Shown here: positions 24,782-37,885 of the stretch, one piece after another | Layout of the letters: every line of letters starts with the position of its first letter | Numbering within the stretch: the stretch's first letter is position 1 | NCBI GenBank assembly: GCA_000231825.2 | Contig: JH720307.1 | Span: forward strand, 700,892 to 764,891 | From: Tetrahymena elliotti 4EA | Lineage: Eukaryota > Ciliophora > Oligohymenophorea > Hymenostomatida > Tetrahymenidae | DNA length: 64,000 nt | Direction: 5' to 3' | The notes under the pieces: model-generated | Databases searched by the model: none | What the model saw: the letters and a program-made list of their open reading frames with translations, nothing else | Told to the model about the DNA's origin: nothing | Program-made: the position numbers and the translations under genes

Positions 24782-26168
24782 TATATTTATGGATATACAA
24801 TATGAAAGATCAAATCACTAAATTAATAATGTTAAAGTTTAATAATTTTTATTAGATATTAATTAATCTTAAAAATATAAAAATTCATTATCAACCATAA
24901 ATTGCACTAGCTGTTATAATTAATATTTATCTTTTTTATGCTAAAATGTTAATTTTAAGAATAATACTTATTTTTTAATGCTTAAAATAAATTTAATTCT
25001 TTCTCTAAAATTTCCATAAATTTACTCAAATAACAATGTAATAATTATTTTATACTATTTTTATTTAATTAAAATAATACTAATAAAAACAATTTTCCTC
25101 AAAATGTCTAATTATTTTAAAAATTTTTTTAATCATTTAAAGCTTAAATTAAATTCAAAAGTTGAATTCTATTGGTTCACAGTAATTTTTTGAAAAGAAG
25201 ATTTTTTAAATATTCTCAAGGTATACCTCTTTTTAAATATTTTGATTTTTTTATTCTAAAAATATTAATTAACTTAATTTAAAATATTATCAATTTAAAT
25301 AACTTGATGGAGGAATTTATAACTTTTTTCATTGTAGAGCTCTTTTTAATAAAATTAATATAAAGATTTATTGATAATTGAGGTGAAAGTGTAAAAAAGT
25401 ATTAATCTTTTATAACATTAATCAACTTGAAATATTTGATTGTGTAAAAATTAAATTTGTTATTAATATGAGAATATTATTTTAAGTTAAATATATTATT
25501 TATGATTCATTCAATAAAGAAACTTTTTTGATGAAATAATCTTGATAAATTTAATTTATTATAAATTATTTTATTGAATTTGTCAAGAAAATATTTTGAA
25601 ATAAAATTTTTCAAAGATTAAATTTTATATAACTAGATTTTTTAAGATTTGAAATAATTTAATGGATAAAAGAATTTTCTGATGAGAAATAGATGAGTTG
25701 AAAAAAATTCATTCAATTTTATTCTAAAAATCTTTTGAAATTTATTGTAAAACTTGGGAGTTCAAAGATATTGTGTATGATAATAATTCCTTTATTAGTA
25801 AAAATTAAAAATGAGGAAAATAAAATGCATTAGATAATTTATGAAGGAATAAATTTTGGTAATCATTCTTTTATTTGAAATAAAGTATCAATTCATATGA
25901 TAACAAATGATTCTATCAAGCAAAATCATGACTGTGAAGTGAAGCCTATTAGTAGGCAAACAAGCAAATACTAAAAATTGAGTGTTCTGATAGGCGTACG
26001 ATAAAACCTAAATGAATGCAAATTAAATAAAAATAAATTGACTTGATAAACAAAAAGATAAATTGTGAAGATATATATATAATTCCAATAATAATAAAAA
26101 ATTTATTAAAAATAGGATAGAATTGATTATTAATTATTTCATAGTAAAGCAAGTAAAAATTATACAAA
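24782..26168. other. Intergenic between divergent genes
   Basis: 1.4 kb of AT-rich DNA between the coiled-coil gene (minus) and AP-4 epsilon (plus). A less AT-rich patch near 25920-26010 is probably the AP-4 epsilon leader or promoter. No coding exon was convincing. Confidence 0.55.
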
Positions 26169-29100
26169 ATGAGTTAGTCATAACAATTAACTAAAGAAAT
26201 GCATGACTTGATCAAGTCTATAGGTGAGACTCGTTCCAAGTAAGAAGAAGATAAAATCATCCTTGCCGAACAAGCCAAATTGAAGGTCTCAATTAAAGAT
26301 TAATCTCTTTCAACTCGTAGATAGAAGGAAAATTTGATTAAAGCAATTTACATTGAAATGTTAGGACATGATGCTAGTTTTGCCCATTTTAGTGCAGTTT
26401 AAATGGCTCAATCAAAAAGTCTCTAGATGAAAAGACTTGGTTATTTAACTTGTTGCCTCTTTTTAAATGAATCAAGTGACCTTCTCATTCTTCTTGTTGC
26501 AAATTTATAAAAAGATCTTCAATCCAAAAATATTCACGAAGTAGTAATAGCCTTGACTGCATTAGGAAAGTTAATGAACAAGACTATTTTACAAGGTGTC
26601 TTAGATTAGGTAATTTTCATATCAATAGATGAAATTTTATCAAATTAAATAACATTTTAGAGAAATAAGGCAACTAATTTAGAACAATTATTTGTTCAAA
26701 AAAATTATTAATTTTCAACAAACAGTAAACAAAAATACAAAATGAAATATAATTTTTTTCAATTATTCACACACATTTAAGCTATTTAAGAGACTAAATG
26801 TTAGAATAAGTTTTTAAATGGTTTCACTTGTATTGAAATTCTTAAAAAAACTAAAGTTCTTTTTTAAAAGCTATCAATAAACCTTGACTTTAACTAAATG
26901 AGAAAATAGCTTTTACTAAAGCCAAATTATGCATAGCAAATAGATAGATGACCTTTTTGCTTTACAAATGTTAACTTTATTTTAAAAAATATTAATGGAA
27001 AGCTTGTTTTGTTGATATGTTTATTTATTTATTTATTTATTTATTATTTATTGAATTCTCTCTCAACTTACCTTCAATAAAAAATAAACTTAGGTTATTA
27101 AATTGTTGATTCACCACACTGACTTAGTCAGAAAGAAAGCCATTATGGTTTTACAAAGAATTCACAACATTTCTCCTGATTCTATTCCTGACTATGATGA
27201 TAAAATGCGTCGTGCTCTTTGTGATTTTGAACCTTCTGTTATGGGAGTTGCACTTAATCTTTACCTAGAAGCTGTTAGAGAAGATCCCACTAAATATAAA
27301 GAATCAGCAGGATCTTTTGTTTTAATTTTAAAGTAAGTTATTGAGCACAAATTACCTCGTGAATTCGATTATGCTCGTATTCCTGCTCCTTGGATCCAAA
27401 TTAAGATTCTTTAAATCCTAGCTATATTAGGTAAAAAGGATCAAAAGGTATCTGAGCAAATTTATGAAATTTTGGGATAAGCTCTTCGTAGAAGTGACGA
27501 TTCAGGAAGCAAAATCGGATTTGCAGTTACTTACTAATGTGTTAAGACCATCGCCACTATCTATCCTTATCAAAGTCTCCTTGAATAAGCTGCTTCTGCT
27601 GTTTAAAGATTTTTAACTGCTGAAAATAACAATTTGAAATACTTGGGTATCAATGCTCTTATTTCTATCGTTTAGGTATTATTGTTTTATTTATTAAGCT
27701 TCAATAAAATAAAATAAGATGTTAATTTGGGATATTTTTTGAGATATTTGAAAAGAAGCTTAAATATTATTTTGAATGTTTGATAATTTATTTAAAAATA
27801 AATAGGTTAATGCTGCTTATGTACATGAACATTAATTAATCATCATTGACTGTTTAGAAAGCAACGATGAAACTTTAAAGAAAGAAACAATGGAACTTTT
27901 GTATAAGATGACAAATATAAAGAATGTAGAAGCTATTGTTGGAAGACTTATTGTATTCTTAAAATCAAGCTCTGATCCTTTCTTCAGAAGAAACTTAGTA
28001 AATAAAATCACCTCTTTGGCTGATAGACACTCTCCAAGCAATGAATGGTTCTTAAAAACAATGAATCTAGTTTTTGAATATGGTAGTGAATATATTAGCA
28101 GTGATATTTTGAATACCTTCTTAAAAACTTTGAATGAAAACTTCTCAGCTAGTGGAGTTTAGTTTGGTACCTATTTGATTGATACTTATTTAGAGACAAT
28201 CAAGAAGCCTAATCTTTCAGATGTTACTTATCAAATGATTGCTTGGGTCTTTGGTGAAATTGGTGCTGCAACTTGTAAAAAATAATTTTTATTTTTTTTT
28301 AGTTTTATTGAAAAATGTTATATTTTTATTAGATGGTAATGATGAGACTTAACTTTAAAAGTTAATTGAATGTTTGCTCGAATCTATCACTAATGATTTT
28401 GAACATACTTCCACTAGAGGTTGGTTCTTGAATGCTTTAGCTAAGCTATCTTCTTGCTCAGCTTTTAACATGCAAGAATAAGTAGCAGCTTGTTTAGACT
28501 ATTATGGTGAATCACGTTGCTTAGAAGTTGCTGCTAGATCAACTGAATACAAGATTTTTTCGAAGTACAATGCTGCTTTAAGATAATCTTCTGCTATTAA
28601 AGTTGATACCAAACTTAACTTCCTTAATGACTTTATTGAAAAATCAGTTAGAAATGGTGCTCCTCGTTTTGATTCTAATAAAATTATTCAAGCTGTTATT
28701 AGCAATGATAGTAATTAAATTCATACATTCAAATTCTTTTACTTTACTTTTTATTTATCTCTCATATTATAGAAGCTCTTAACTTTGCTCCTGTAGATAT
28801 AAGACACACTGCAAAGCCAGATTAGGATGAAGTCTTAAAGATCTCTAACACTAAAGCTAATCCTTGGGGCTAAGAAGGATTTGTTGAACCTGAATTACCT
28901 GTGAAGTCTACTGTTTAAAAGGAATCTGAAAAAGCACAAAAATCTATTTCTTCTAAAGAATACCCTCAAAATAATGAACCTTATATTCCAGGTACTGACA
29001 TTTGGAAAAATAAGGGTAATGAGAAGCCAACCAATCCTACTGCTCCTCCTAAGAAAGTTGAACCTGAAGACACCAAAAAGAAGTAACAAACTAAAATGGC

Positions 29101-29620
29101 AGAAATGTTTTTTGGTGGAATTACTACTACTGGTGCTTCTACAACTAGTACAGCATCTACATCTATAACTTCAAAGCCTACTCAATACTAAAATACTAAT
29201 CCTTACCCTTAAACTTCATAAGTTAACAACTAAGCAATTAACTTGCTTGAAGATGATGATTAACCATCTTACCCTCCATAAAGGGTAACTAATGGCCCTG
29301 CCTTTACCCCTATAAATATCAATGTAGAATAATACGAAGGCTACTGGGAGCAATTTAGATATGAAGAAAATTAAAATATTAAGAGCAATAAAGTTAAAAC
29401 TGAATATGAATTCAGAAATATGTTAACTAATATTGGTATTGGAGTAGTTGAAGTGGACAACAATGAATTAATTTGTGCAGGTAAAAATATCAGCTCATAA
29501 AATATCATGCTTTTGTATGGTTCCTATACAGCATTAGGTAATCTCTCTGTGACAATGAAATCTCAATCTAAGCAAGAAATAGATTAAATATTTAATATTA
29601 TCAAAACCAGATTTGTTTGA
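26169..29620 (+). CDS. AP4E1: AP-4 complex epsilon subunit
   Basis: Large adaptin of the AP-4 coat, which sorts cargo at the trans-Golgi network. The protein is 905 aa from exons 26169-26609, 27094-27675, 27806-28274, 28333-28710 and 28773-29620, all phases closing. The adaptin trunk spans about residues 5-620. It begins with KEMHDLIKSIGETRSK and contains YIEMLGHDASFAHF, GYLTCCLFLNES, RKKAIMVLQRI, IPAPWIQIKILQILAILGKK, RETMELLY-type text and NEWFLKTMN. These follow AP-4 epsilon closely and in order. Near 590-620 the segment LNFLNDFIEKSVRNGAPRF matches the end of the AP-4 epsilon trunk better than gamma or alpha adaptin. A Pro/Thr/Ser linker and a C-terminal ear-like domain follow. Intron 1 (484 nt) is unusually long for this window. 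Confidence 0.85.
27019..27050 (+). repeat. TTTA simple repeat in intron
   Basis: A run of about six TTTA units, ending with a shifted TTATTATTTA, inside the first intron of the AP-4 epsilon gene. A simple sequence of this kind is expected in AT-rich intron DNA. Confidence 0.8.
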
Positions 29621-30259
29621 TCAAAAATGCTGAATGTTCTCAATAATATCAATAATAGAAAACTAAAGACAATTATTCATTTAAAATAATAATAAAATAT
29701 AAAAATTAAATTTATAAAGTTAAGTTTTGCCAGCTTGTTCATTGAGCTGTAAGTGATCTTTGTTTTATTGTCTTTGTACTTGTTTAATTTTTCAAAAATA
29801 ATTTCAAAAACTTTTTAGATTTGAGCTCCTCCTTGTTTAAATATTACTAAATGTTAAATATTTGTTTTATTCATTAATTGATAATGTTGGATTTACCTTT
29901 ATTTAAGGAAGAAGAGATATTTTATGATCATGTTAAAGGACTTCATTTCAAAGCTCATAAAATTAACAATCAGATACTTTTTTTACTATCAAAAATACAT
30001 AAAGATCCTCTATTTCCTCCCAAAATAAATCCTGAAATTACCTTATTCATTTCTATTTTTTTAATTCGACTTGTTTTTATGATTTTATTTAATTAATTTT
30101 AATCAGTGCAAATATTTATAATAAACCAACCATCTAACATATCAAAAATCTATTGATTGGATTGATGATTATTAAAATTTATATTACAAGCAATCCTAAA
30201 TATTTTTAGCAGTAAATTTTACAATTTTAATTTAATTTAAAAAAAAGATATTAAGAATA
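29621..30259. other. Intergenic, AT-rich
   Basis: 639 bp between AP-4 epsilon and the TCAIM-like gene, same strand. A standard-code open frame at 29878-30096 exists but shows no domain, no Gln reassignment use and an uninformative hydrophobic tail, so it was not called. Confidence 0.5.
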
Positions 30260-32203
30260 ATGTTTGCTCTTAAGTTCGCAAATTAAATATTATCATTCAA
30301 TAGATAACAATAAGGTTTATATTAGAAAATAGCCTAGTAGTTTTCTTTATAGTCTAGTTTTAAGTCTCGTTCGAGATTAGGTGAATTTTATAAAAATGTC
30401 CATCCAGATGTTTTAGGAAATGCTCCCGTATATTTATTTTATTGAAAATGGCTTATTTTTTAAGTTATTCTTATAGAACTATCATTAAACAATATGCTAC
30501 TATACAAAAGGAAAAAATTAAAGAAGAAAATGGCAGATCATTGAGAATGCTTAATTAATATCTTGATTCTCTTTCATAAAACTAGGGAGCTTCATAACAA
30601 AAATTAGTATTTTACATCCCAGATAAAGTGAACAAGAAATCTAAAAAGTTTATTCAAATCGAAGGTAATAATGATTATATTCTAGAAAAAACAATGAATT
30701 ATTATAAAATAATAATAGTTAGGTTAAATGATCTCAATCCTAATGTAACTTAAGAAACACTCTAATTGCACATGGATTAGTAAATAATTAAAGAACAGCA
30801 TAAAGCATCAACGCATTTTAAATAATTTAATTAGGACTATTGCAATATTGCTAAATGAAATCAAAGAAGTGAGAATTAAAACCAACCCTTTCTTGGCAGA
30901 ATAATTGAAAAATAAAAAAGATGCTACAGATGCTTAAAATTTTGTAGATGAAGGAGAAGACGAAGAAACTGTATTTTAGAGATATTAATAAACAATGAGC
31001 CCTATGAAGAAACATGAAGTAATAAATTTTAACCACTACTTATTATTTATAGGATTATCTTTATTAATTAATGATTCTACCTATCTCTTTTGAATATTAA
31101 ATTTAGACTTTCATAGAATCTATGGAGAAAAAACTTTAACAAGGAAAATTAGGAAACCTCATCTTTTAACACATAAATGAATTAAACTACTTGTAAAAAA
31201 TGAATGCCTATATCTTAAATTATTACAACCTACTTTTATTTATAGGAAAACAGTAGAAAGAATTAGAGAAGAAATGTATGATATGGATACACCTTCTTAA
31301 AAACCTCTTCTATGGGCAAAGATCTTAGCAGACGATACAGGATATTTGATAAACACTGAATAACTTTTTACTGAACTAATTGATCCAAGACTAATATTTA
31401 TTGATGAAACTCTTGCTAAACCTGAAATAGATTAATGTATTGATTTAGTTTAATAATTATTTTTAAAAAAATGTTTCTATTTATTAAATCGAAGTTATGT
31501 CCACTTTGATACAAGATGAAATTTCAATGTAAACAAAGAGATTCTAAAAAATAAAAGAAGTCTTCCATCACATGGAAAGTCAATCACCCTAAATATGTCT
31601 TTATGTAACTAGAAAGTACAGTGGTACTGATATGCCAGGGTTCTTTTCAGTAAAATTTTTTAAAATAATAAAAGAAGAGAATATTATAATCTCAATTAAT
31701 TAAAATTTAAAATTTGAATAGATTTTAGTTAATTTAATTTTGAGATTTATTAGAATTTAATTATTTTTATGATATTTATGAATAAAACTAATTATTAACT
31801 TATTTAGATTCCATTTAATTTTAATCCTGACGATATTGCTAAAAAATACGAAGAATTCGCTCCTATAGTTATTTAAGCTCGCTAAGAAATAGACTATTTA
31901 GCTAATAAGGTGGATAAACTTACTAAAGAAATCACTAAATAATTTGAAATAAAAGAAATAAAAATGCCACAAGCCAAAAATGTGGAAGAATATAACTAGT
32001 AAATATTGTTTTTAAAGAAACTTAAAAAGCTCATTTTGGAAGTCTACACTTCTGATAGAGATTTACTTACAAAAATAAAATTAAAAAGGATTGTTTGTTT
32101 CAATGAAAAAGAAAAATATGATTAAATTTCATCTTACATAAGTGCTTATGATATTAACTTGCTTTACATATTTTCAGAAGAAGACTTTTTTAAGTAAGTC
32201 TGA
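30260..32203 (+). CDS. TCAIM-type protein (DUF4460/DUF4461)
   Basis: 482-aa protein from seven exons: 30260-30427, 30511-30779, 30835-31018, 31107-31192, 31246-31436, 31495-31649 and 31808-32203. Introns are 55-158 nt and all phases close. The basic N-terminus (Arg, Lys, Gln, Ser, few acids) looks like a mitochondrial presequence. LGEFYKNVHPDVLGNAP at about residues 40-56, followed after the intron by EENGRSLRMLNQYLDSL, matches the J-domain-like start of DUF4460. Exon 6 carries ICLYVTRKYSGTDMPGFFS, followed across the intron by IPFNFNPDD, which matches DUF4461. The human relative TCAIM is a mitochondrial protein reported to modulate T-cell activation and matrix metabolism; only the mitochondrial location is a reasonable inference here. 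The first intron must use the acceptor at 30510; a nearer AG at 30476 would shift the frame. Confidence 0.75.
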
Positions 32204-32895
32204 GATGAAAGTCTTATCATAAACAAATAAAATATTAAAGCAGAAAAAGCCTAAATTTTAATAACTAGATTATAATAAAGTTGAATTTAAACAAATAAAA
32301 AAAGTGATTTTATATTTATTATTTTGTAAAAACTTTTGTATTAAAAGTATCAAAACTAAAATTAATTTTTAAATCAATTCATATGTTTGCTATTTAACAA
32401 CAAAATATTATTTTAATATTCTTTATTTTCTACTTTTAGATAGTCATTCTAAAAATAGCGGATATAAATATTAAAAAGAGATGAAAAGTTTTAGCTTAGC
32501 TTAATCTTAAAATTAATTTTCGTTCATTCTAAAATGTTAAAAAATGAATTAGAAATAAGATTTTAATTTAAAATTATTAAATTTGTAAATTAATTATTTT
32601 AATTTCTGGTTTTAATTTTAAGCTATTTCAAAATAATTAAATACTATCAGGGTGAAGAAGATAATTTAGTTTGATATATTTTTATTGAATTTATTAATTT
32701 AACACACACAAATAATTTAAAAATAAATAATTTTATATTAATTATTTTTTATAGAAATTTTATAAGGGAGTAAGCATGATTTTTAAAATGACTGCTATTC
32801 ATATTATCTTATTAAGTTTTTAGTTTAACTAAAAGATCTAATTACAATAAAATGGCATTTATTTTTTATTTTTATAAAATTAATTAAAAATTTAA
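32204..32895. other. Intergenic between convergent genes
   Basis: 692 bp of AT-rich sequence between two convergent stop codons. No further feature supported. Confidence 0.6.
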
Positions 32896-34854
32896 TCAAG
32901 AAAGAATATCATTTATCATGTTTTTAATATCAAGTAAGGTTTTTTCCTCTTCATTCTATTTAGTTTGTTAATTTTTATCAATATTTTCTAAAAATTATTT
33001 TTTGTTTGTACTTTTATGTCTTTTTTCTTTGTTGAATCCACTTTTTAAGCGAATACTTGGGGCATTATTAGGTAATTTTAGTTGTAATTCAGTTTCTGCA
33101 TTTGAATAAGATTGTGGTCTCCATTTATTTTAAGTCTGACTAACAGCAAATTTATTGTTACTTTTAAATTCTTTATTAAAAATTTAACTATTTTAAACTA
33201 ATCCATTAGTTATTTTCTAATTCATCACAATTAATTCCCCCTAATTTATTCTTAACTTAGTAAAAGGTAATATCTATTCATCTTTATCACTATTTTGTAA
33301 TGGCATATTACTTTTTAAATTAAATTTATGTTTACTTTATGTTCCCTCTTACAAATTCTCACTGTTTTAAAATTAAAAATCTTAAAATTCAGGAGGAGCA
33401 TTATATTAATTAAAACCAGGTTATTTTTGACCATAATAAACTTAATATCCTTCTTCCTAAGCTGTCAAAAAAGGATTTGAATAAAATTAATTTTGAGTTT
33501 GTTAGAAATTATCTTGGCTATTTGTATGAAGAGGATAAAAATCATTAGTATTCTTTTATTTATACTGAGTAGATTTTTAAAGCTTTTTTACTTCTTTTAC
33601 AATTGATTTATGTTTAAAAAATCCAGTTGTTATCAGCTTCGAAACTTATCTTCTAACTTCGTTGTCTTAATTTGGGTTCGTATTAAAAACTAAGTTTTCT
33701 TTCCATAAGTTTTACCCTTCTTCAAAGTTAATTATAAACTCAGTTAATAACTACATTTAGCACATCTGATCATTACACATTATCCTTCCAGTTCCACTCT
33801 CATAAAGCTCTACATAAACAGGAGAGTTACAGCATTTACTGAAAGGGACACTTTCAGAGTCTTTAAAAAATAAATTAAATTACTCCTTAATATTTATAAC
33901 AGTATAAAAAGAAAATGTATCTATTTACCTGAAAAGAAAATTAAATAATTCTAAGTAATCTCATGTTAGCATATCAATATGTTAAACAGAAAGAAATTCA
34001 ATTCATGAAATAGCTTTTAAATGATTTGATAAATTAGATTCAAACGATAATCATCAGGTGGAAGAGCTTTTATTTACTTAGGGAACTTAACTAGTTTTTT
34101 AAAAATATATTGTCACATAACACTTAATAATTTAGAATAAATTTAATAAACTCATTCAAAATGGTTACTTTCTTTAAGTAGACTTCTCAAAGATGCTATT
34201 TTTATCATAAAATGAATAATTATTGTTTAAATAACACTCAATTTTCATTAAAAATTATACTTTTTGCATAATATATTCCAGGATATACTTCTGATTCAAC
34301 TAAATTAAAATCTAAAAAGTTTTTTTCTTGATATTTAGTAGATGTTGTAGTAGTTGGTCTTCCCAACTAAGTATGTTGGCTAGCTTTTTATGTAACACTG
34401 TAAGTAGCTGTTTTTGGTTTGAGCTATTTAGTTAAAATAAATCCTTGACATTTTGTATTTATACTTTCTTGTTTTACTTAATTTTTAACTATAAATTGAT
34501 TTGTAGCACCAGTTGTTGTTTAAGGATATTGGACTCCTCCAGTTGTAATTGGTCTTGATCTTTATTGAAATATTTATTATAATAACTATGCTTCTTAATT
34601 CAAAGGAGAAAGTGCTTTTGATAAAAAGTTTCCTTTATATATTGTCCCCTATTTATTCTTCTAAGGATTAGCAGTTGAAGATCTAAAAAAAAATTAATTT
34701 TAAAATAATTTAGATTTAATAATAAATAAAATATGTTTTATTAGTTAACGTAAAAATAAAATAATTTTTGTCTTGTTTACCTTGTTTCTGAATTGTGAGA
34801 ATAAACATTATGCGAAAGAGGACGCAGCTTTTATTTGAATATGTCTTGAGACAT
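32896..34854 (-). CDS. 540-aa basic Q/N-rich protein, unknown function
   Basis: Not recognised. Exons 34854-34781, 34682-34261, 34090-33929 and 33860-32896; phases close. The first 160 residues are Gln/Thr/Ser-rich and basic. Exon 3 contributes an amphipathic helix (ALPPDDYRLNLIYQIIQKL). Exon 4 opens with a cysteine group CC...C-x4-C inside SKCCNSPVYVELYESG and RIMCNDQMCQ, the only part that looks like a compact, possibly metal-binding fold. The remainder is Gln/Asn/Lys-rich. Exon 3 is 162 nt with equal phase on both sides, so skipping it would also keep the frame; it is kept because its first half has good coding composition. The first ATG was taken as start. Confidence 0.65.
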
Positions 34855-35621
34855 TTACCTAATAATTTATCTATTAAACTGTTTGTTTGGTAAATCCAAA
34901 ATTGTTGCTTTGAAAATTTATTAATTAATTAGTTTTTTATATGAAGCTGGAAATAATTAACAAATTAATGTATATCTTAATTAATTAGTTTATTAACAAT
35001 TTAATTCATTGATTGATTGAGTGTATAATATTTACTTCTATTTTAAATCTTTTCTAAACACCATTCTTTTCTTATAAATTAAAATGCTTGTTTACATGAA
35101 TAATTGGTTTATTTTTTGATGATGATGAAGAAGTAAAGGTTATTATAATTTGTAACTTTATTCTAATTATTAAAGTTTAAGTTTTTTTTTCCCCTTATTT
35201 CAAAAAAATTCAAGCTATTTATTTATGCTGAAATATTTTAATTAAAATTTTAAAAAACTAAAAAAAATATTTTTAATTTAGCGTGATTATAAGGATTTAA
35301 TATTAAATATTTGGATTAATATAATTTAAAAGGGATTTATGAAATAAATAATAAACTTATAATTGAATTGAGGATTACTGATTACTATAATTCCTGTGAA
35401 CTGATTTAAAAGTAGAAAAAGAAAGATATGTATCTTGTTGTGTTAAATGGAAAGCCTATTTATTGAAGTAAGAATAATCAAGAAAACTCTTTTAGAAAAT
35501 AGAAGCACCTAATCAAATAATTAATTAATCTATCAAATTGATTCTGAATAAAAATTTATATTAAGATTAAATATATATATCAGTAGCAGTAGCATAAAAT
35601 CTATTTTATAGTAATTTTACA
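34855..35621. other. Intergenic between divergent genes
   Basis: 767 bp separating two divergent starts, so both promoters should lie here. AT-rich with short A/T runs; no motif that I can support. Confidence 0.55.
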
Positions 35622-36344
35622 ATGAGCTCTCAAGATAGTAAAATAAGTGACGAAGAGTTTGAAAGAAGATTAAATGCAAAAAGTTATAATTCATCATACA
35701 GAGGCTAAGATGAGTTAAATACATAAAAAGATAAATATATGGATGATTATTTCAGAAGCTAGAGATAATAAAGTGGATAAGTTCTTCTGAATGAAATAAA
35801 AGAATTCGAAGAATAAAAATAAATATAAGGTTTTTCATAATAGTAGAATGGAGTTATTCCAGCATAACCAACTAATTTACCCAACAGCTAGCAAAGCAAA
35901 TTCTTTAGTGAAACTAAAATTTTATTCCCAAAAGAATTGAAATTTGAAAACTTCTTAAACGATAAGTATTCATCTTTCTACTATTTCTCGCATCATCCAA
36001 AAACAAGTATGAAATTTGAAGTAAGTGATGTAGATACTTCTGATAGATTATTAAAATCAAGGAATACAGGATATCTCACCACTTGGCTTTCAATTTCTCT
36101 TATTTCCTACTATATGACCAAATATCTTAAATACTCCAATATACCTTGGGGTATTACTTATAAATTTACTTTCATTGGATTCTTAGCTAAATACTTATTC
36201 TTTCCATCAGTAATATCTAGTACTATAGATAAATATTTCTTGGGTCCTCCATTTGAAAGAAGGTTAGATCAAATAATTTAAAAATACCCAATATCCTAGG
36301 ATCCCATATTTAGAGAAGTTTTTGAATCATAACAAAAGAAATGA
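35622..36344 (+). CDS. Small membrane protein, 240 aa, unknown function
   Basis: Not recognised. Single exon of 241 codons ending in TGA. The first 95 residues are hydrophilic and Q/S/E-rich (about 10 in-frame TAA/TAG). From about residue 100 comes a folded, aromatic-rich part, with FYYFSHHPKTSMKF, then two hydrophobic segments, YLTTWLSISLISYYM at about 147-161 and FTFIGFLAKYLFFPSVI at about 178-194. The end is charged, with FERRLDQII. The pattern of a hydrophilic N-terminus followed by two close membrane spans suits a small organelle membrane subunit, for example of mitochondria, but there is no family match to back that. Confidence 0.7.
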
Positions 36345-37378
36345 ATACTCAAAAAAAAAACACATTAAAATTAGTTTTTATATTTATTCCATTCGTTTAT
36401 GCCTGACCCTATATGTTAACTGTATCAACACTGTTTTAATATTCATTCAAAATTTATTATTTAATTTTAATTTAAAAAGAATTCATGTTAAATTTTTTTA
36501 TTGAATGTCTAATGAAATAGGTTTTATTTAAACTTTAATGATTCTAAATAAACAAATTTTCATTTCAAAAAAGATTATTGAATCAAATATTAAAATATGA
36601 ATCTCCTATTTTTTTTACTTACTTTATTATTTTAAAATAGTGAAATGTGTTTTAAAAACTTTTTTTCACTTTTTTTGTGACAAAAGTGCAGCAAACTAAA
36701 ATTTGTTTAAACATTTTTAATATAATTATTTATTTTTCTTTTAAAATAATAAAGTGAGTAAGTTATGTATTTTATGTTATTTTATTAGGAAAGGGAAAGT
36801 TATATAATTATGGAGAACGATTATTAAGTATTAAAAATTTTATGATACTTACTAAAAACAAAAAAATAAAATTATCTCTCACATTAAAAATCCTTATTCT
36901 TGGTTGATTTAACAAAATATGCTTATTCTAATAACGCTAACAATAGTTGATGCAACTATTAACTATTGTATCTATCATATTATTAATTATTCTAATAGTT
37001 TTACAAGTAATTAAAAGGATAGTAATGTATATTGAAAAAAGAATAATCATGTTGATTTAGAATTATGAATTCTAAAAATGAGTCAAAAATATTTTTGATT
37101 CGTAGAAGATAATGATCCTTATTTAATTATAAAAATATTTTATTAATTTTAAGAAAGAATAAATAGATAAAGATTCTTAGTAATTACTTGTTCAAAAAAA
37201 ATGTATGAAATAAAAGTATTTTATCATTAATTGTTACTAAAAAAGAAGAGTAAATGTTTCTCTTTGAAAATTAGTTTTATAAAGATCAAAATTAAATAAT
37301 AAATATATCCAAAATTTATTTAATATTAAAATAATCAGAAAAAGATAAAAAAATATTACATTGTTAGATTAATAAAAA
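36345..37378. other. Intergenic, AT-rich
   Basis: About 1 kb of very AT-rich DNA between two plus-strand genes. Apart from the inverted repeat at 36940-36969, nothing is visible. Confidence 0.55.
36940..36969. repeat. Short inverted repeat
   Basis: ACAATAGTT at 36940-36948 is the exact reverse complement of AACTATTGT at 36961-36969. Inside, AATAGTTG pairs with CAACTATT around a three-base loop. The two pairings are alternative hairpins. No function is implied; palindromes of this size do occur by chance in AT-rich DNA. Confidence 0.6.
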
Positions 37379-37885
37379 ATGGACTCTGAAAATAATAAAA
37401 TTTCTACTGAATTTTAAAAAGATTCATAATAACCAACTCTTTAAATAACTAGTAGTGCTCCTTTATTGTAACAAACAAAACAACAAAGACTTAAAGGAAA
37501 TGTGGACAATCCATTTGGATATCCGTCTTAAAATTAACAAGATATCCCTGAATTAAATTATGATCATATTCCCCCATATTAAAAGATATATAAAAAGATG
37601 CAACTAGAGTCTTTCTTTGAGAAACTAAAAGAACTAGCTCATGATATCATGCAAAATTAATAGTAATCATCTGGCTTTTAAATCAATAGATTTTTTTTTA
37701 ATAAAAATTTAAATCAATAAAGTAGCTTTTAAAATAATATAAACTGTTGCTCTTAATAATAGAATAATGTATAAAGTTTGAATTTCTTCAATATCGAAAT
37801 TGATGATAATATTGATTATGATGCTATGTAATAGCAAATAAGAGATTTGAAAGAGAATAAAATAATAAAAAAAGCAAACAAATGA
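37379..37885 (+). CDS. Short paralogue of the eIF4G N-terminal region
   Basis: Single exon of 169 codons (168 aa). It shares two blocks, in the same order, with the N-terminus of the eIF4G-like protein encoded just downstream. The first is an IST...QKD...QQP...TSSAP block at residues 8-30. The second is FEKLKELxxDIMQ near residues 80-92, where 23 nt are identical to the downstream gene (37614-37636 against 38987-39009). The sequence between and after the blocks differs, and there is no MIF4G domain. Upstream of the second block is a Pro/Tyr-rich segment absent from the large protein. It looks like a tandem partial duplication. It may still bind whatever the eIF4G N-terminus binds, or it may be a decaying copy, although its frame is intact to TGA. 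Confidence 0.65.

Noticed and set aside
29878..30096. 72-aa standard-code open frame
   Set aside because: No domain or homologue recognised, no TAA/TAG use, and an uninformative hydrophobic tail; left as intergenic.
30428..30510. Apparent one-base frameshift in the TCAIM-like gene if intron 1 ends at the AG at 30476
   Set aside because: Using the acceptor at 30510 closes the phase and gives a better family match (NAP joined to EKIKEENGRSL), so the gene is intact.
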